A program made the translations under genes and the position numbers. Shown here piece by piece: positions 52,593 to 61,700 of a stretch of DNA of 64,000 nt (position 1 is the first letter of the stretch; each line of letters starts with the position of its first letter). The DNA is from Candidatus Saccharimonadota bacterium (GTDB lineage: Bacteria > Patescibacteriota > Saccharimonadia > Saccharimonadales > Saccharimonadaceae), in assembly GCA_017511925.1 (NCBI GenBank), contig JAFWHS010000003.1, positions 18,713-82,712 of the forward strand, given 5' to 3'. The notes beneath the pieces were generated by a model. The model searched no databases, had not been told where the DNA came from, and worked only from the letters and a program-made list of their open reading frames with translations.

Positions 52593-53984
52593 TCAGTCTT
52601 CGACCGACTCACGTAGAATTTCGTAAGTCATCTTGGTATAGAGCTCACACATACGAGAAATTTTTTCTTTGCCGCCACCGGCTTCACGAGTAATCATGCA
52701 ACCGCCACGACAAAAACCGAGGATTGGGCAATCTTGGCATTCCACATTTCGTAAAAGATTGCGGCGTTTAATTAAATCGAGATAGGCTGGACTTTTATAA
52801 ATATCAGTAATTTCGTCATATTTACCAATCTCGTAATTGCTATACCCACAAGGAAAAACTTGACCACTTGGCGCAACGCATAGGGAATTGCCGCGTTCGC
52901 CACCGCAGAAGCCTATGTCTTCGTTTTCTGGTACAAGACCCATATTCTCGGCTGGGCGCGACCAGAAACCAATCACCGAAATACCTTTTGATTTGGCATA
53001 TCGACGGATGCTTATTAGACGCGTGACGATATCGTCAACTGGGACATTGACCATACCAACAACATCAATATCGATACGGACTTCTTTCATACCAAGAGAA
53101 GCGGCCCAATCAATGAGCGATTCGTTGACGCCAAAGAAATTATCTTCCGTTACAGTCATCGCGAAACCATCTAGTGGACGACCTAAATCTCGCATGATTT
53201 TGAAGCCTCGCATGATTTGATCATATGTGCCTTTTAAATCTTTGGTTAAACGCACCAGATCATTACTTTCTTTGGAACCATCAAGACTTGCAGCTATTTC
53301 AACATCATAATCAATTAATACTTGAGCGATATCTGGAGTCAAAAGCCCTAAATTAGTGTTGATGCCCATTTTGACCGGAATATCAAGATCTTTACTAAGT
53401 TTTCTGATGTAGGGCAAGAGTTCTTTTATTAATTCCCAGTTTATCAGAGGCTCCCCTCCGCCGAAATTAATGTAGGCTTCCTTAACACGATTTCTCACGA
53501 TCGTCTCAAAATACTGATCTATGCTGGTTTTTGCAACTTCTTTTAACATAAACTTCTGCGGATTGTAGTAATGTTTAGAGTTTGCAAAATGGATACAGTA
53601 TTTACACCGAAATTGGCATTCTTCACTCATAATAAGCGACAGACTTTTAACCTTACTATGCCCATGTGGATTATTGATGTGTTGCGGATTATGTTCGTAA
53701 AATAACTTTTCGATGTCTATTTTTTCGAAGTCATCCGAATAATGAAGTATATGCGCTTCTGTCAAATCGTCCAATGATCTAGATAGGTCTGAGTCTTTTC
53801 TCTTTAGATACATTTCTTGACCGAAGACATCGTAGATACCAATCGATGAAGATGGGTCTACCTTGTTTAGAGCTTCCGCAAGTGAGTTTGAAACCAACAT
53901 AGGACGCCCAAAGATTGAGTGCCAGATGATAGACGTATCATCGTCATAAGGAATGCTGTTAAAATAGCGAGAGACAAACAACAT
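52593..53984 (-). CDS. Radical SAM/SPASM peptide maturase-like protein
   Basis: 463 residues. Residues 1-100 resemble the N-terminal recognition part of peptide maturases (IIWHSIFGRPMLVSNSLAEALNKV). The radical SAM core has CQFRCKYC (Cys123, 127, 130) for the 4Fe-4S/SAM cluster, FGGGEPLINWE and SLDGSKESND. The SPASM end has FCGGERGNSLCVAPSGQVFPCG, then CQDCPILGFCRGGC and a final MC, enough Cys for two auxiliary clusters. Such enzymes form thioether, C-C or related links in ribosomal peptides; some instead activate sulfatases, but the GGERGNS context and adjacent peptide favour RiPP work. Promoter TATAAT (54025-54030) and ribosome site GGAGGTGAT. Confidence 0.88.
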   Translation of the reverse strand: MLFVSRYFNSIPYDDDTSIIWHSIFGRPMLVSNSLAEALNKVDPSSSIGIYDVFGQEMYLKRKDSDLSRSLDDLTEAHILHYSDDFEKIDIEKLFYEHNPQHINNPHGHSKVKSLSLIMSEECQFRCKYCIHFANSKHYYNPQKFMLKEVAKTSIDQYFETIVRNRVKEAYINFGGGEPLINWELIKELLPYIRKLSKDLDIPVKMGINTNLGLLTPDIAQVLIDYDVEIAASLDGSKESNDLVRLTKDLKGTYDQIMRGFKIMRDLGRPLDGFAMTVTEDNFFGVNESLIDWAASLGMKEVRIDIDVVGMVNVPVDDIVTRLISIRRYAKSKGISVIGFWSRPAENMGLVPENEDIGFCGGERGNSLCVAPSGQVFPCGYSNYEIGKYDEITDIYKSPAYLDLIKRRNLLRNVECQDCPILGFCRGGCMITREAGGGKEKISRMCELYTKMTYEILRESVED

Positions 53985-53989
53985 AAAAT

Positions 53990-54030
53990 CACCTCCGTTT
54001 TTAAATTACTCCCACGCTGGCGATATTATA
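53990..54030 (-). promoter_or_regulatory. Promoter and ribosome site of the radical SAM operon
   Basis: TATAAT on the minus strand (54025-54030), then a leader with GGAGGTGA (53990-53997), a strong ribosome site five to six bases before the ATG. Confidence 0.7.
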
Positions 54031-54100
54031 ACATGCAGACGAGAAAAAACATAACGCTTATCTTTGAGGCGTATTACATAGTTCTTTCGCTTAATTATGT

Positions 54101-54106
54101 TAATAT
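54101..54106 (+). promoter_or_regulatory. -10 box of the 54113 gene (leaderless)
   Basis: TAATAT followed by TAAAAT and the ATG (six-base spacing). Confidence 0.4.
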
Positions 54107-54112
54107 TAAAAT

Positions 54113-54865
54113 ATGGCTAGTGGAAATTATGAGTACGGTCAATCGGCGATAAATCTGCATAAAAAGCTCGGCGCAAAAACATGGATTATTTCATTCATCA
54201 TAATTTTGGTTTCTGCGATACCGGCAGCGATTTATATAAACTGGCGATTTTATTTTCAGAACACCATCACCGCAGACGGAGTGCCGAATTATAGCAAGGA
54301 AATGTCGTCATCCATAGAAAGTGGGCCAGTCCAGATTAGGTTGGATGGATATCGTGAATCTGGTGAATATAAAGGCCGGAAGCTTGATATTACTTTTAAA
54401 GATTATTACGATATTACTGGCATAGTAGTAAGTGTGCATGACTATTGGGGTTTTAATGCCTACGATGCACTGGTGCCGAGAGATGTTTGTGTAATTTGGG
54501 GGAATCTAGCGAACAATTACCCAAGCCCTGGGTTGGAATTTTCTCAAGCAGATAGATATTGCAAGCCAAAAATAGATGGCGTAGAACTCAGCGACGAAGA
54601 AACCTTCACAACGCGCAGCAAAATGGGTGTGAAAATGACTGGGATTAGTACTTTTTCAAATAACCACCTCATTTCTAGCACGCCAGAAATTCGTGGCCAA
54701 ATTTTTGGGTTAAGCGCAGGTGATAAAGTAAGGATTGTGGGTTATTTGGTACGCGTTAGTTATGATGGTATTGTGCTGGACTCAAGTGAAACCAGAGAAG
54801 ATGCAGGAGATCATGCTTGCGAAGTGGTGTATGTGACTAACATTGAGAAACTAGGAAATATATAA
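54113..54865 (+). CDS. Single-pass membrane protein of unknown function
   Basis: 250 residues. Short cytoplasmic start, membrane segment about 25-43 (WIISFIIILVSAIPAAIYI), then an outer domain with no family I recognise. It contains four Cys (in PRDVCVIWG, ADRYCKPKI, HACEVV and none paired obviously), and a run IVGYLVRVSYDGIVLDSSETRED. It is divergent from the radical SAM operon across about 110 bases, so shared regulation is possible, but no link is shown. Could be a membrane partner or immunity-like protein; that is a guess from position. Confidence 0.5.
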   Translation: MASGNYEYGQSAINLHKKLGAKTWIISFIIILVSAIPAAIYINWRFYFQNTITADGVPNYSKEMSSSIESGPVQIRLDGYRESGEYKGRKLDITFKDYYDITGIVVSVHDYWGFNAYDALVPRDVCVIWGNLANNYPSPGLEFSQADRYCKPKIDGVELSDEETFTTRSKMGVKMTGISTFSNNHLISSTPEIRGQIFGLSAGDKVRIVGYLVRVSYDGIVLDSSETREDAGDHACEVVYVTNIEKLGNI

Positions 54866-55034
54866 TTCATGGTAGGGGGTTGTAATTTGTTACTGGGCGT
54901 GCTAGATTACTGGGCAGGTTGGCTTCGTGGGTTTAGTGGGCCTAGTTTGCAGGAATAGAAATGTTCGTGCTGTGTGAGGTGATCATTAAACGATCTTTCT
55001 AGGATGATTAGATTGCCAGAAAGGAGTAGTGAAA

Positions 55035-55112
55035 ATGACTATACAGATTAATCTTCTGTGTATCATTATTCCAAAACGTGATCGTACGAAGAAAAAATTT
55101 GCTAAGCAGTAG
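55035..55112 (+). CDS. Possible 25-residue peptide
   Basis: ATG at 55035 lies behind GAAAGGAGTAGTGAAA, a good ribosome site. It encodes MTIQINLLCIIIPKRDRTKK followed by KFAKQ: a short hydrophobic stretch with one Cys then a basic tail. A perfect eight-base hairpin (GCTAAGCA/TGCTTAGC, 55101-55120) covers the stop codon, and a terminator follows. No promoter is evident within 150 bases. The sequence upstream (54866-55034) holds short repeats (TACTGGGC twice) but no longer open frame. Confidence 0.35.
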   Translation: MTIQINLLCIIIPKRDRTKKKFAKQ

Positions 55113-55130
55113 TGCTTAGCAAACCAACCC

Positions 55131-55175
55131 TAAACGAAAAGCTCTTCCTAGAGGGGCTTTTCTAATATTTTTATT
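55131..55175 (+). terminator. Terminator after the 25-residue frame
   Basis: AAAAGCTCTTCC pairs with GAGGGGCTTTT (with wobbles), followed by a T-rich run. Confidence 0.6.
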
Positions 55176-55255
55176 ATATCACACTCACTCATAAATACCA
55201 ATCACAATAAAAGTATCCAATAAAAATACTTAGTGTTTATGCTTGACCGATATGA

Positions 55256-55261
55256 TATTAT
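55256..55261 (+). promoter_or_regulatory. -10 box of topA (leaderless)
   Basis: TATGATATTAT: TATTAT six bases before the ATG at 55268. Confidence 0.5.
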
Positions 55262-55267
55262 TATATT

Positions 55268-57556
55268 ATGTCTAAAAATTTGGTGATAGTAGAGAGCCCA
55301 GCGAAAGCACATACGATCGAGAAATATCTCGGATCGGATTTTAAGGTGCTAGCAAGCGTAGGACATATTCGTAAAGATACAAAAGTAGACAAATCTACTT
55401 TTGATGTGACTTATGAAATAGACCCAGGGCACAAATCGATTATCACTGAGCTCAAAAAAGAAGCTAAAGCGGCTGACAAAATTTGGCTCGCGACGGACGA
55501 AGACCGCGAAGGGGAATCTATTTCGTGGCATCTATGTGAGGTATTGAATTTACCAAAAGACACCGCGCGGATTACTTTTCACGAAATCACTAAGCCGGCG
55601 CTTGAAGCGGCAATCAAGGCTCCACGTGTGGTAGATATGGATATGGTGGCTTCACAGCAGGCAAGACAAACTCTGGATATGTTGGTGGGGTATGACCTAT
55701 CTGACATAGTACGACGAAAGGTGCCTGGGGCAGTTTCGGCTGGGCGCGTACAGTCACCAGCTTTGCGACTAATCGTGGAGCGCGAAAAAGCAATTGAAAA
55801 ATTTGAAGATAAATTTACTTATAAAATTGCTGGGGAATTTTGTAAAGAAACCACATTTTCAGCCAATTTTACAGGTAAAGCTCCGGAAGATGAAAAATCT
55901 GCGCTCGATTTGCTTGAAGAGTTTTCTAAAGCCGACTTTGTAGTGACCGACATAGAAAAAACTGAGGGGAGTAAATCAAATCCTACACCATTCACTACTG
56001 CTGCTCTGCAAATTGAAGCAAATGCCAAGCTTGGGTTTTCTTCACGCACTACGATGAGTGCTGCACAAGGGCTATACCAGGCTGGTCTTATCACCTATCA
56101 CCGAACAGACTCTCTGAATTTATCTGCGCAAGCTGTATCTGCAATGGCGAAATATATTGAAGCTAATTTTGGCAAGAATTATTTAAAAACAAGGCATTTT
56201 AAGACCAAAGATGCTTCGGCGCAGGAAGCACACGAGGCAATTCGCCCCACCAATATCGCGCTTACCTCTGCCGGTAAAAACGATTACGAGAAGCGTTTGT
56301 ATCAGCTGATCTGGGCGCGTACGCTAGCTACGCAAATGGAAAACGCCAAAGTAGCAAAAACCACTATTTATATTTCACATGATTTTGAAGCAAAAGGCGA
56401 AGTGGTAGTTTTTGACGGTTTTCTTAAGGTATATGGCAAGAGCAAAGACACAGAGCTACCAAATCTCACCAAGGGTGATAAATTGAACTATATTAATATT
56501 ACCGCCAGACAAACTTTTGCTAAGCCGCCAGCCAGATACACTGAAGGCTCCCTAGTAAAGAAATTGGAAGAACTTGGCATTGGGCGTCCATCCACATATG
56601 CCTCTATTATGTCTGCTATTCAAGTGCGTGGCTATGTGATAAAAGGCGAGAGCGAAGGGGAAGAGCGCAAAGTAACAGAATTAAAGCTTGAAGATAATAA
56701 AATCACCGAGAATTTAGTGTCCGAAAAATTCGGCGCTAATAAGGGCAAACTGGTACCAACTGCGATTGGTGAGTTGGTGGCTGGATTTTTGACAGATAAC
56801 TTTAAAAATATAGTGGATTATAAGTTTACGGCAAACATTGAAAAAGACTTAGACTTGGTAGCTGATGCGAAATTAGAGCGCGTAAAAATGCTCCGAGATT
56901 TTTATGGGCCGTTCCACGATACCGTAATGGTAGCAAATGGAGCAGAGCGCTATAATAATGCGCGCTTGCTTGGTCATCATCCAGAAACCGGCAAACCAAT
57001 TTACGCCAAAGTTGGCAAAAATGGCGGCTTTATTCAGCTGGGCGACAATGAAAAAGAATCTGGCGAAAAGCCAAGGTTTGCGCCTTTGCCAAAGAGAAAA
57101 TCCGTAAAGACCGTAAGCCTAGAGCAAGCTTTGAAACAACTAGCTTTGCCTGCTTTACCAAGAGTACTCGGCAAAGCACCAGACGGAGCGGAACTGATTG
57201 CTGCCAATGGTCCATTTGGCCCATATCTCAAAGGTGGTAAATATAATATACCGATGAAAGATTTAGATCCATACACTGTAACCATAGAAGAGGCTTTACC
57301 TTTGTATCAGGCCAAAGTTGATTCTATCATCGCGGATTGGGACGAAATAATGATTATAAATGGGGCTTACGGGCCATACGTAAAAGGCCCTGGCAGGCGC
57401 AATCACGTAAAAGTGCCAAAAGATGTAGACCCGAAAAAAATTACCTTAGAAGAAGCGTGCAAGATGCTAGACGACAAACCAAAAACGAAAACCACCAAAA
57501 CTCGGCGCGGAACAAGAGGCGGGAAAAAGAAAGCTACCACTAAAACTAAAAAATGA
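55268..57556 (+). CDS. topA: DNA topoisomerase I
   Basis: 762 residues. Toprim motifs VIVESPAKAHTIEKYLG and LATDEDREGESISWHL; active-site Tyr in TYHRTDSLNLS; GRPSTYASIMSAIQVRGYV. The C-terminus has topoisomerase repeat segments (HHPETGKPIYAKVGKNGGFIQLG, ANGPFGPYLKGGKYNIPMK, INGAYGPYVKGPGRRNHVKVP) instead of Cys4 zinc ribbons, then a long Lys/Thr/Arg tail, the lineage's replacement for E. coli-like zinc fingers. It relaxes negative supercoils. Ends at a terminator. Confidence 0.94.
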   Translation: MSKNLVIVESPAKAHTIEKYLGSDFKVLASVGHIRKDTKVDKSTFDVTYEIDPGHKSIITELKKEAKAADKIWLATDEDREGESISWHLCEVLNLPKDTARITFHEITKPALEAAIKAPRVVDMDMVASQQARQTLDMLVGYDLSDIVRRKVPGAVSAGRVQSPALRLIVEREKAIEKFEDKFTYKIAGEFCKETTFSANFTGKAPEDEKSALDLLEEFSKADFVVTDIEKTEGSKSNPTPFTTAALQIEANAKLGFSSRTTMSAAQGLYQAGLITYHRTDSLNLSAQAVSAMAKYIEANFGKNYLKTRHFKTKDASAQEAHEAIRPTNIALTSAGKNDYEKRLYQLIWARTLATQMENAKVAKTTIYISHDFEAKGEVVVFDGFLKVYGKSKDTELPNLTKGDKLNYINITARQTFAKPPARYTEGSLVKKLEELGIGRPSTYASIMSAIQVRGYVIKGESEGEERKVTELKLEDNKITENLVSEKFGANKGKLVPTAIGELVAGFLTDNFKNIVDYKFTANIEKDLDLVADAKLERVKMLRDFYGPFHDTVMVANGAERYNNARLLGHHPETGKPIYAKVGKNGGFIQLGDNEKESGEKPRFAPLPKRKSVKTVSLEQALKQLALPALPRVLGKAPDGAELIAANGPFGPYLKGGKYNIPMKDLDPYTVTIEEALPLYQAKVDSIIADWDEIMIINGAYGPYVKGPGRRNHVKVPKDVDPKKITLEEACKMLDDKPKTKTTKTRRGTRGGKKKATTKTKK

Positions 57557-57590
57557 ATAACCCTTAATTTAAAATTAGGGGTTATTTTAG
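57556..57590 (+). terminator. Terminator after topA
   Basis: AATAACCC...GGGGTTATT stem with A/T-rich inner pairs, then TTTTAG. Confidence 0.8.
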
Positions 57591-57673
57591 CATGACAATT
57601 ATGGTTTTAAAATTATTTTTCACAAATGTAAAAATTGTGCTACAATATTACAAAGAAACATTAAAAATCGTAG

Positions 57674-57702
57674 TTGACAATCGTCCAATACTATGATATT
57701 AT
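57674..57702 (+). promoter_or_regulatory. Promoter of the sigma4/HARE gene
   Basis: TTGACA (57674-57679), 17-base spacer, TATTAT (57697-57702). It is one of few promoters in the window with a perfect -35. Confidence 0.7.
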
Positions 57703-57749
57703 AAGCACAATTAACAATATTAACAGGGGGGCTATAAGGAAAATTACTG

Positions 57750-58778
57750 ATGGACCAAAATGCGGAAATCCTCAAAAAAGCAATATCCGGCAGCCTGAAA
57801 ATCATCGAGCAAGATCGTGAAAAAGAAATTATCACACGTCGCTTTGGGCTAAACGGCAACAAAGAAACTCTTGAACAAATCGGAGAAATGTTATCCATCA
57901 CGCGAGAACGCGTACGCCAGCTGGAAAAAGCAATTCTTATACGTCTTCGAATTTCCGCCGAAGAAAATCAAATACCAGAACTCGCAGCTGCCGAGAAACT
58001 AATAATACGTAATCTCACCGAGATGGGACGCGTAGCAAAAATTTCAGATTTAGCTGATAAAATTTATGGATCAGATTCTGCCGCGTCCGATAAGACGGGC
58101 ATTTATTTTATCGCAACATTTGCGAAAAGTTTGACCGTAGTAGAAGAGAACGATAAATACAACGCCGCCGTAGGAATCGCAGATTACGGTGATGACAAGA
58201 CAATTCGTGCCAAGGTAGACGAAATCGTTAAGACGATCAAAGAAAACAAAAAACCGATGACACTAGACGAACTTGACAACAAGCTAGATTATGAGCATCC
58301 TGACCACATAAAAGCAATTGCGTCAATTTCTAAGCTACTTGCTTCTTTGAACGGGCTCTGGGGCCTTGCAAAATGGCCTTCTGTAAACCCAAAAAATATC
58401 CGCGATAAGATTTTTGTGATTCTCGAGACCAGAAAAGAGCCGATGCATTTTTCTGAGATTGCTAAGGAGATCGCCGATTCTAATTTCAAACGCAAGAATG
58501 TGACTGTACAAGCAATCCACAATGAACTGATCAAGGATCCGCGTTTCGTATTGATTGGACGCGGTATCTATGCGCTTTCTTCTTGGGGATACAAGAAGGG
58601 AACTATTTCAGAAATCATCGTATCTATTATTGAGAAGGCCGGTGAACCGATCACACGCGAAGAAATTGTGAAGCAGGTCTTAAAGGTGCGCAAAGTAAAA
58701 GAGACTACTGTTCTATTGAATTTGCAGAACAAAAAATTGTTTAAGAAAGTAGACAAAAATCTATATACATTAGCGTAA
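57750..58778 (+). CDS. Sigma-70 region 4 / HARE-HTH fusion protein
   Basis: 342 residues. Residues 10-70 resemble sigma-70 region 4 (REKEIITRRFGLNG, TLEQIGEMLSITRERVRQLEKAIL), the part that reads -35 elements. The rest holds winged-helix units of the HARE-HTH type found in RNA polymerase delta subunit RpoE: PMTLDELDNKL, EPMHFSEIAKEIADSNFKRKNVTVQAIHNELIKDPRFVLIGRGIYAL and a third (EPITREEIVKQVLKVRKVKETTVLLNLQ). No sigma region 2, so not a full sigma factor. It probably modulates RNA polymerase or promoter use. A consensus promoter and a good ribosome site suggest solid expression. Confidence 0.8.
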   Translation: MDQNAEILKKAISGSLKIIEQDREKEIITRRFGLNGNKETLEQIGEMLSITRERVRQLEKAILIRLRISAEENQIPELAAAEKLIIRNLTEMGRVAKISDLADKIYGSDSAASDKTGIYFIATFAKSLTVVEENDKYNAAVGIADYGDDKTIRAKVDEIVKTIKENKKPMTLDELDNKLDYEHPDHIKAIASISKLLASLNGLWGLAKWPSVNPKNIRDKIFVILETRKEPMHFSEIAKEIADSNFKRKNVTVQAIHNELIKDPRFVLIGRGIYALSSWGYKKGTISEIIVSIIEKAGEPITREEIVKQVLKVRKVKETTVLLNLQNKKLFKKVDKNLYTLA

Positions 58779-58796
58779 TTTCGCCTGGTGATGTGA

Positions 58797-58802
58797 TATA
58801 AT
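58797..58802 (+). promoter_or_regulatory. -10 box of the TraG-like gene (leaderless)
   Basis: GTGATATAAT, six bases before the ATG at 58809. Confidence 0.6.
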
Positions 58803-58808
58803 TATCCT

Positions 58809-61700
58809 ATGGATGCAGTCATACATTTTATCTTAATGCCGATTTTCTGGATTCCGGCAGTTGGAATCTTGGCTTTTCTTACTTATAGAAATTATAAAAA
58901 ATTAAATAAACTTAAAGTACTGAATGTAGATTCGGTGCTTTTAATGCTTGAGATCCCGCGCGAGAACGACAAGAAAGAGCTCGCAGCGGAGCAGCTTTTT
59001 GCATCTTTGCATGGTATTTTGCGTGATAAACAAGAGCTAAAAAATTCTGGCGGCGTGCAAGAGCATTTATCTTTTGAGATCGTATCCACAGCAGGGCAAA
59101 TTAGATTTTATGTATGGACGCCAAAAGTTTTGCAGAGCTTTGTAGAGGGGCAAATTTATTCACAATATCCTACGGTGCAAATCTACAAGATGAATGAGGA
59201 TTATGTAGATACAAGGACTAAATATCCAATAAACTACTCGGCAGAATTAGGACTAACCGAACCGGATGCGTTGCCGATCAAGACGTTCGATAGTTTTGAG
59301 GTAGATCCTTTGGCTGGCATTACTGGTACTTTGGCAAAATTAAATCCAGATCGTTCAGAAGAAATGTGGATCCAGATATTAGCCCGCCCGATACCAGATG
59401 ATTGGCATAAAAATACTACGGACAAATGGATTCGCAAGATAAAGTCTGGGCGCAAAGTTTTATCTATGGGTACTGGTATAGATTGGTCATGGCTCATAGA
59501 AGTGCTAGGTGCGCTGTTTCGCCCACCGGCCGGCGGGACTGGATCAGATGTAAAAGTTGAGCTATCTGAGCGAGCTAAGACACAGATTTCTAAGGCCGAG
59601 GAAAAAGCAACCAAACTTGGCTATGATGTAAAAATCCGTTTAGCTTATCTAGGTAATAGCGAAATTGATGCAAAGCTAAATATGCAGGCTTTAGTGGGTA
59701 CATTTAAACAGTTTAATTCCACAAATCTCAATGGTTTTAAACAGCTTGGTGGAAGTTTCAACAAGGCCGATTTAGATGCATATAAACTGCGCCAATTCTC
59801 GGATCGTGGATTTATTTTAAATATTTCAGAGCTCGCTAGTGTGTATCATTTGCCGCACACATCGGTAGAAACTCCAAATATTGTATGGGCTTCTTCTAAG
59901 ACGGCTGAGCCGCCAGCTAAATTACCAGTACTGACCGGCGACCCAGTGGTGGATGAGAACGTCTCGGCCTTTGGCCTGACAAATTTCCGCGGCATCAATC
60001 ATCAGTTTGGACTTTTGAGGCGTGATCGCTCTCGCCATGTATACATTATTGGTCAGACTGGAGCAGGGAAAAGCGGTATGCTAGAGCTCCTGGCGTTATC
60101 TGACGTATTTTATAATCAGGGATATTGTATTATCGACCCGCATGGTGACTTCGCGATAGATAATCTAAAATTCGTACCAGAATCACGCATCAAAGATGTA
60201 GTATACTTTAACCCTGCCGATACGGCTTATCCGATCGCATTTAACCCACTAGAGATCACCGATCCTTCGCGTAAACCAAATATTTGCTCTGAGGTGATCG
60301 GTGTGCTTAAGCGAATGTTTGGTGATTCTTGGGGCCCGAGGCTCGAACATATTCTTCGTTATACCCTTTTGGCACTACTAGACAGGCCAGAAACTACCTT
60401 GCTAGACATCTCTCGTATGCTGACTGATAAAGATTTCCGCAAAGAGACGCTCGGCTATTGTAATGACGTAACAGTGTTGCAGTTCTGGAAACATGAGTTT
60501 GGCCAATGGAACGAAAAACAGGTGAACGAATCAATCGCTCCAGTGCTTAATAAGGTGGGTGCATTTACGGCGAACCCAATCATCCGTAATATTATTGGGC
60601 AGTCTAAATCATCGTTTGATATCCGCAAAATCATGGACGAGGGAAAGATTTTGGTAGTAAATTTGTCCAAGGGTTTGATCGGCGAAGATAATGCCGGCAT
60701 ACTCGGTGCGTTCCTCGTAACTAAGGTGCAGCTTGCAGCAATGTCTAGGTCTGATATCCCAGATGTGGCAGACAGGCGACCATTTTATCTTTACGTAGAT
60801 GAGTTCCAAAACTTTGCAACAGAATCTTTTGCAGTAATCTTATCCGAAGCGCGTAAATACGGCCTAAATCTTACCGTGGCAAACCAATATGTAGCACAAA
60901 TGACCGACCAAGTGCGCGATGCGGTATTTGGCAACGTAGGTACCACTATATCGTTTCGTGTATCTGCAGACGATGCACCAATACTAGCAAAGCAATTCGA
61001 GCCGACATTTGAAGACTCTGATCTTTTGCAATTAAATAACCGCCACTTCATTATATCCATGATTATCAACGGTGAGAAAGTGCCTGCGTTTTCTGCCACA
61101 ACTCTTTCTATACCAGACACGCCAAAAGATAATTTTGAGGCTATTATTGAGCATTCTAGGGCTAATTATGCACGCCCAAGAGCGGATGTGGAAGCAGAGA
61201 TTCGTGAGACGATCGAACAGTCTGAAAAATACAAGAAAGAGTTGTCGGACTCTGGTAGGCAAGAATCTGTCGCCCCGGTGTTTGCACCTGTTCGCAATAA
61301 TGTGACCTCTACCGAACAAAAACCGAACTTTAAAAAGCCTTCCACCCCACAGGCTGAATTTCGTAGGCAAAATCTAAGTCCAAATGCAGCCGAAGGCAAA
61401 GAGCGGTTAGGTCTAAAAGATTTGGCAAAGCTTGTGAATGAAGTAGCGGGGGACAAACCAGAAGAACAGACTCCAAAAAAGGGAAAAGCTAATAAGAATC
61501 TTTTCAAAAAGGGAAATAAGAAGCCAGAGAAAAAGGGTCGTCATAATGCCCTTACCCCTAAAATAGAGTACCAGGAGAAATCTGCAGCCAAAATCACCCC
61601 TGATAACACCCCTGTTTCCCTATCTACCCCTGTTAAAGATCCGGAAGATTATGCCTCTAAAGATAACTCCGTAGATGGATTCTTGTCTATAAAACACTAG
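58809..61700 (+). CDS. Type IV secretion/conjugation-type ATPase (TraD/TraG/VirD4-like)
   Basis: 963 residues. N-terminal membrane segment (1-25). Residues 50-400 are the family's poorly conserved domain. Walker A in YIIGQTGAGKSGMLELL (near 414), IIDPHGDFAIDNL, Walker B in FYLYVDEFQNFATESFAVILSEARKYGLNLTVANQYVAQM (near 660). The last 180 residues are disordered and charged, rich in Lys, Pro and Gln. Such coupling ATPases move DNA or protein across the envelope. No relaxase or other type IV secretion gene is in the window, so it may be a stand-alone chromosomal ATPase, common in this lineage. The 16-base GAACAAAAACCGAAC-type sequence of the downstream gap also occurs inside its 3' region (61312-61328). 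Confidence 0.85.
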   Translation: MDAVIHFILMPIFWIPAVGILAFLTYRNYKKLNKLKVLNVDSVLLMLEIPRENDKKELAAEQLFASLHGILRDKQELKNSGGVQEHLSFEIVSTAGQIRFYVWTPKVLQSFVEGQIYSQYPTVQIYKMNEDYVDTRTKYPINYSAELGLTEPDALPIKTFDSFEVDPLAGITGTLAKLNPDRSEEMWIQILARPIPDDWHKNTTDKWIRKIKSGRKVLSMGTGIDWSWLIEVLGALFRPPAGGTGSDVKVELSERAKTQISKAEEKATKLGYDVKIRLAYLGNSEIDAKLNMQALVGTFKQFNSTNLNGFKQLGGSFNKADLDAYKLRQFSDRGFILNISELASVYHLPHTSVETPNIVWASSKTAEPPAKLPVLTGDPVVDENVSAFGLTNFRGINHQFGLLRRDRSRHVYIIGQTGAGKSGMLELLALSDVFYNQGYCIIDPHGDFAIDNLKFVPESRIKDVVYFNPADTAYPIAFNPLEITDPSRKPNICSEVIGVLKRMFGDSWGPRLEHILRYTLLALLDRPETTLLDISRMLTDKDFRKETLGYCNDVTVLQFWKHEFGQWNEKQVNESIAPVLNKVGAFTANPIIRNIIGQSKSSFDIRKIMDEGKILVVNLSKGLIGEDNAGILGAFLVTKVQLAAMSRSDIPDVADRRPFYLYVDEFQNFATESFAVILSEARKYGLNLTVANQYVAQMTDQVRDAVFGNVGTTISFRVSADDAPILAKQFEPTFEDSDLLQLNNRHFIISMIINGEKVPAFSATTLSIPDTPKDNFEAIIEHSRANYARPRADVEAEIRETIEQSEKYKKELSDSGRQESVAPVFAPVRNNVTSTEQKPNFKKPSTPQAEFRRQNLSPNAAEGKERLGLKDLAKLVNEVAGDKPEEQTPKKGKANKNLFKKGNKKPEKKGRHNALTPKIEYQEKSAAKITPDNTPVSLSTPVKDPEDYASKDNSVDGFLSIKH

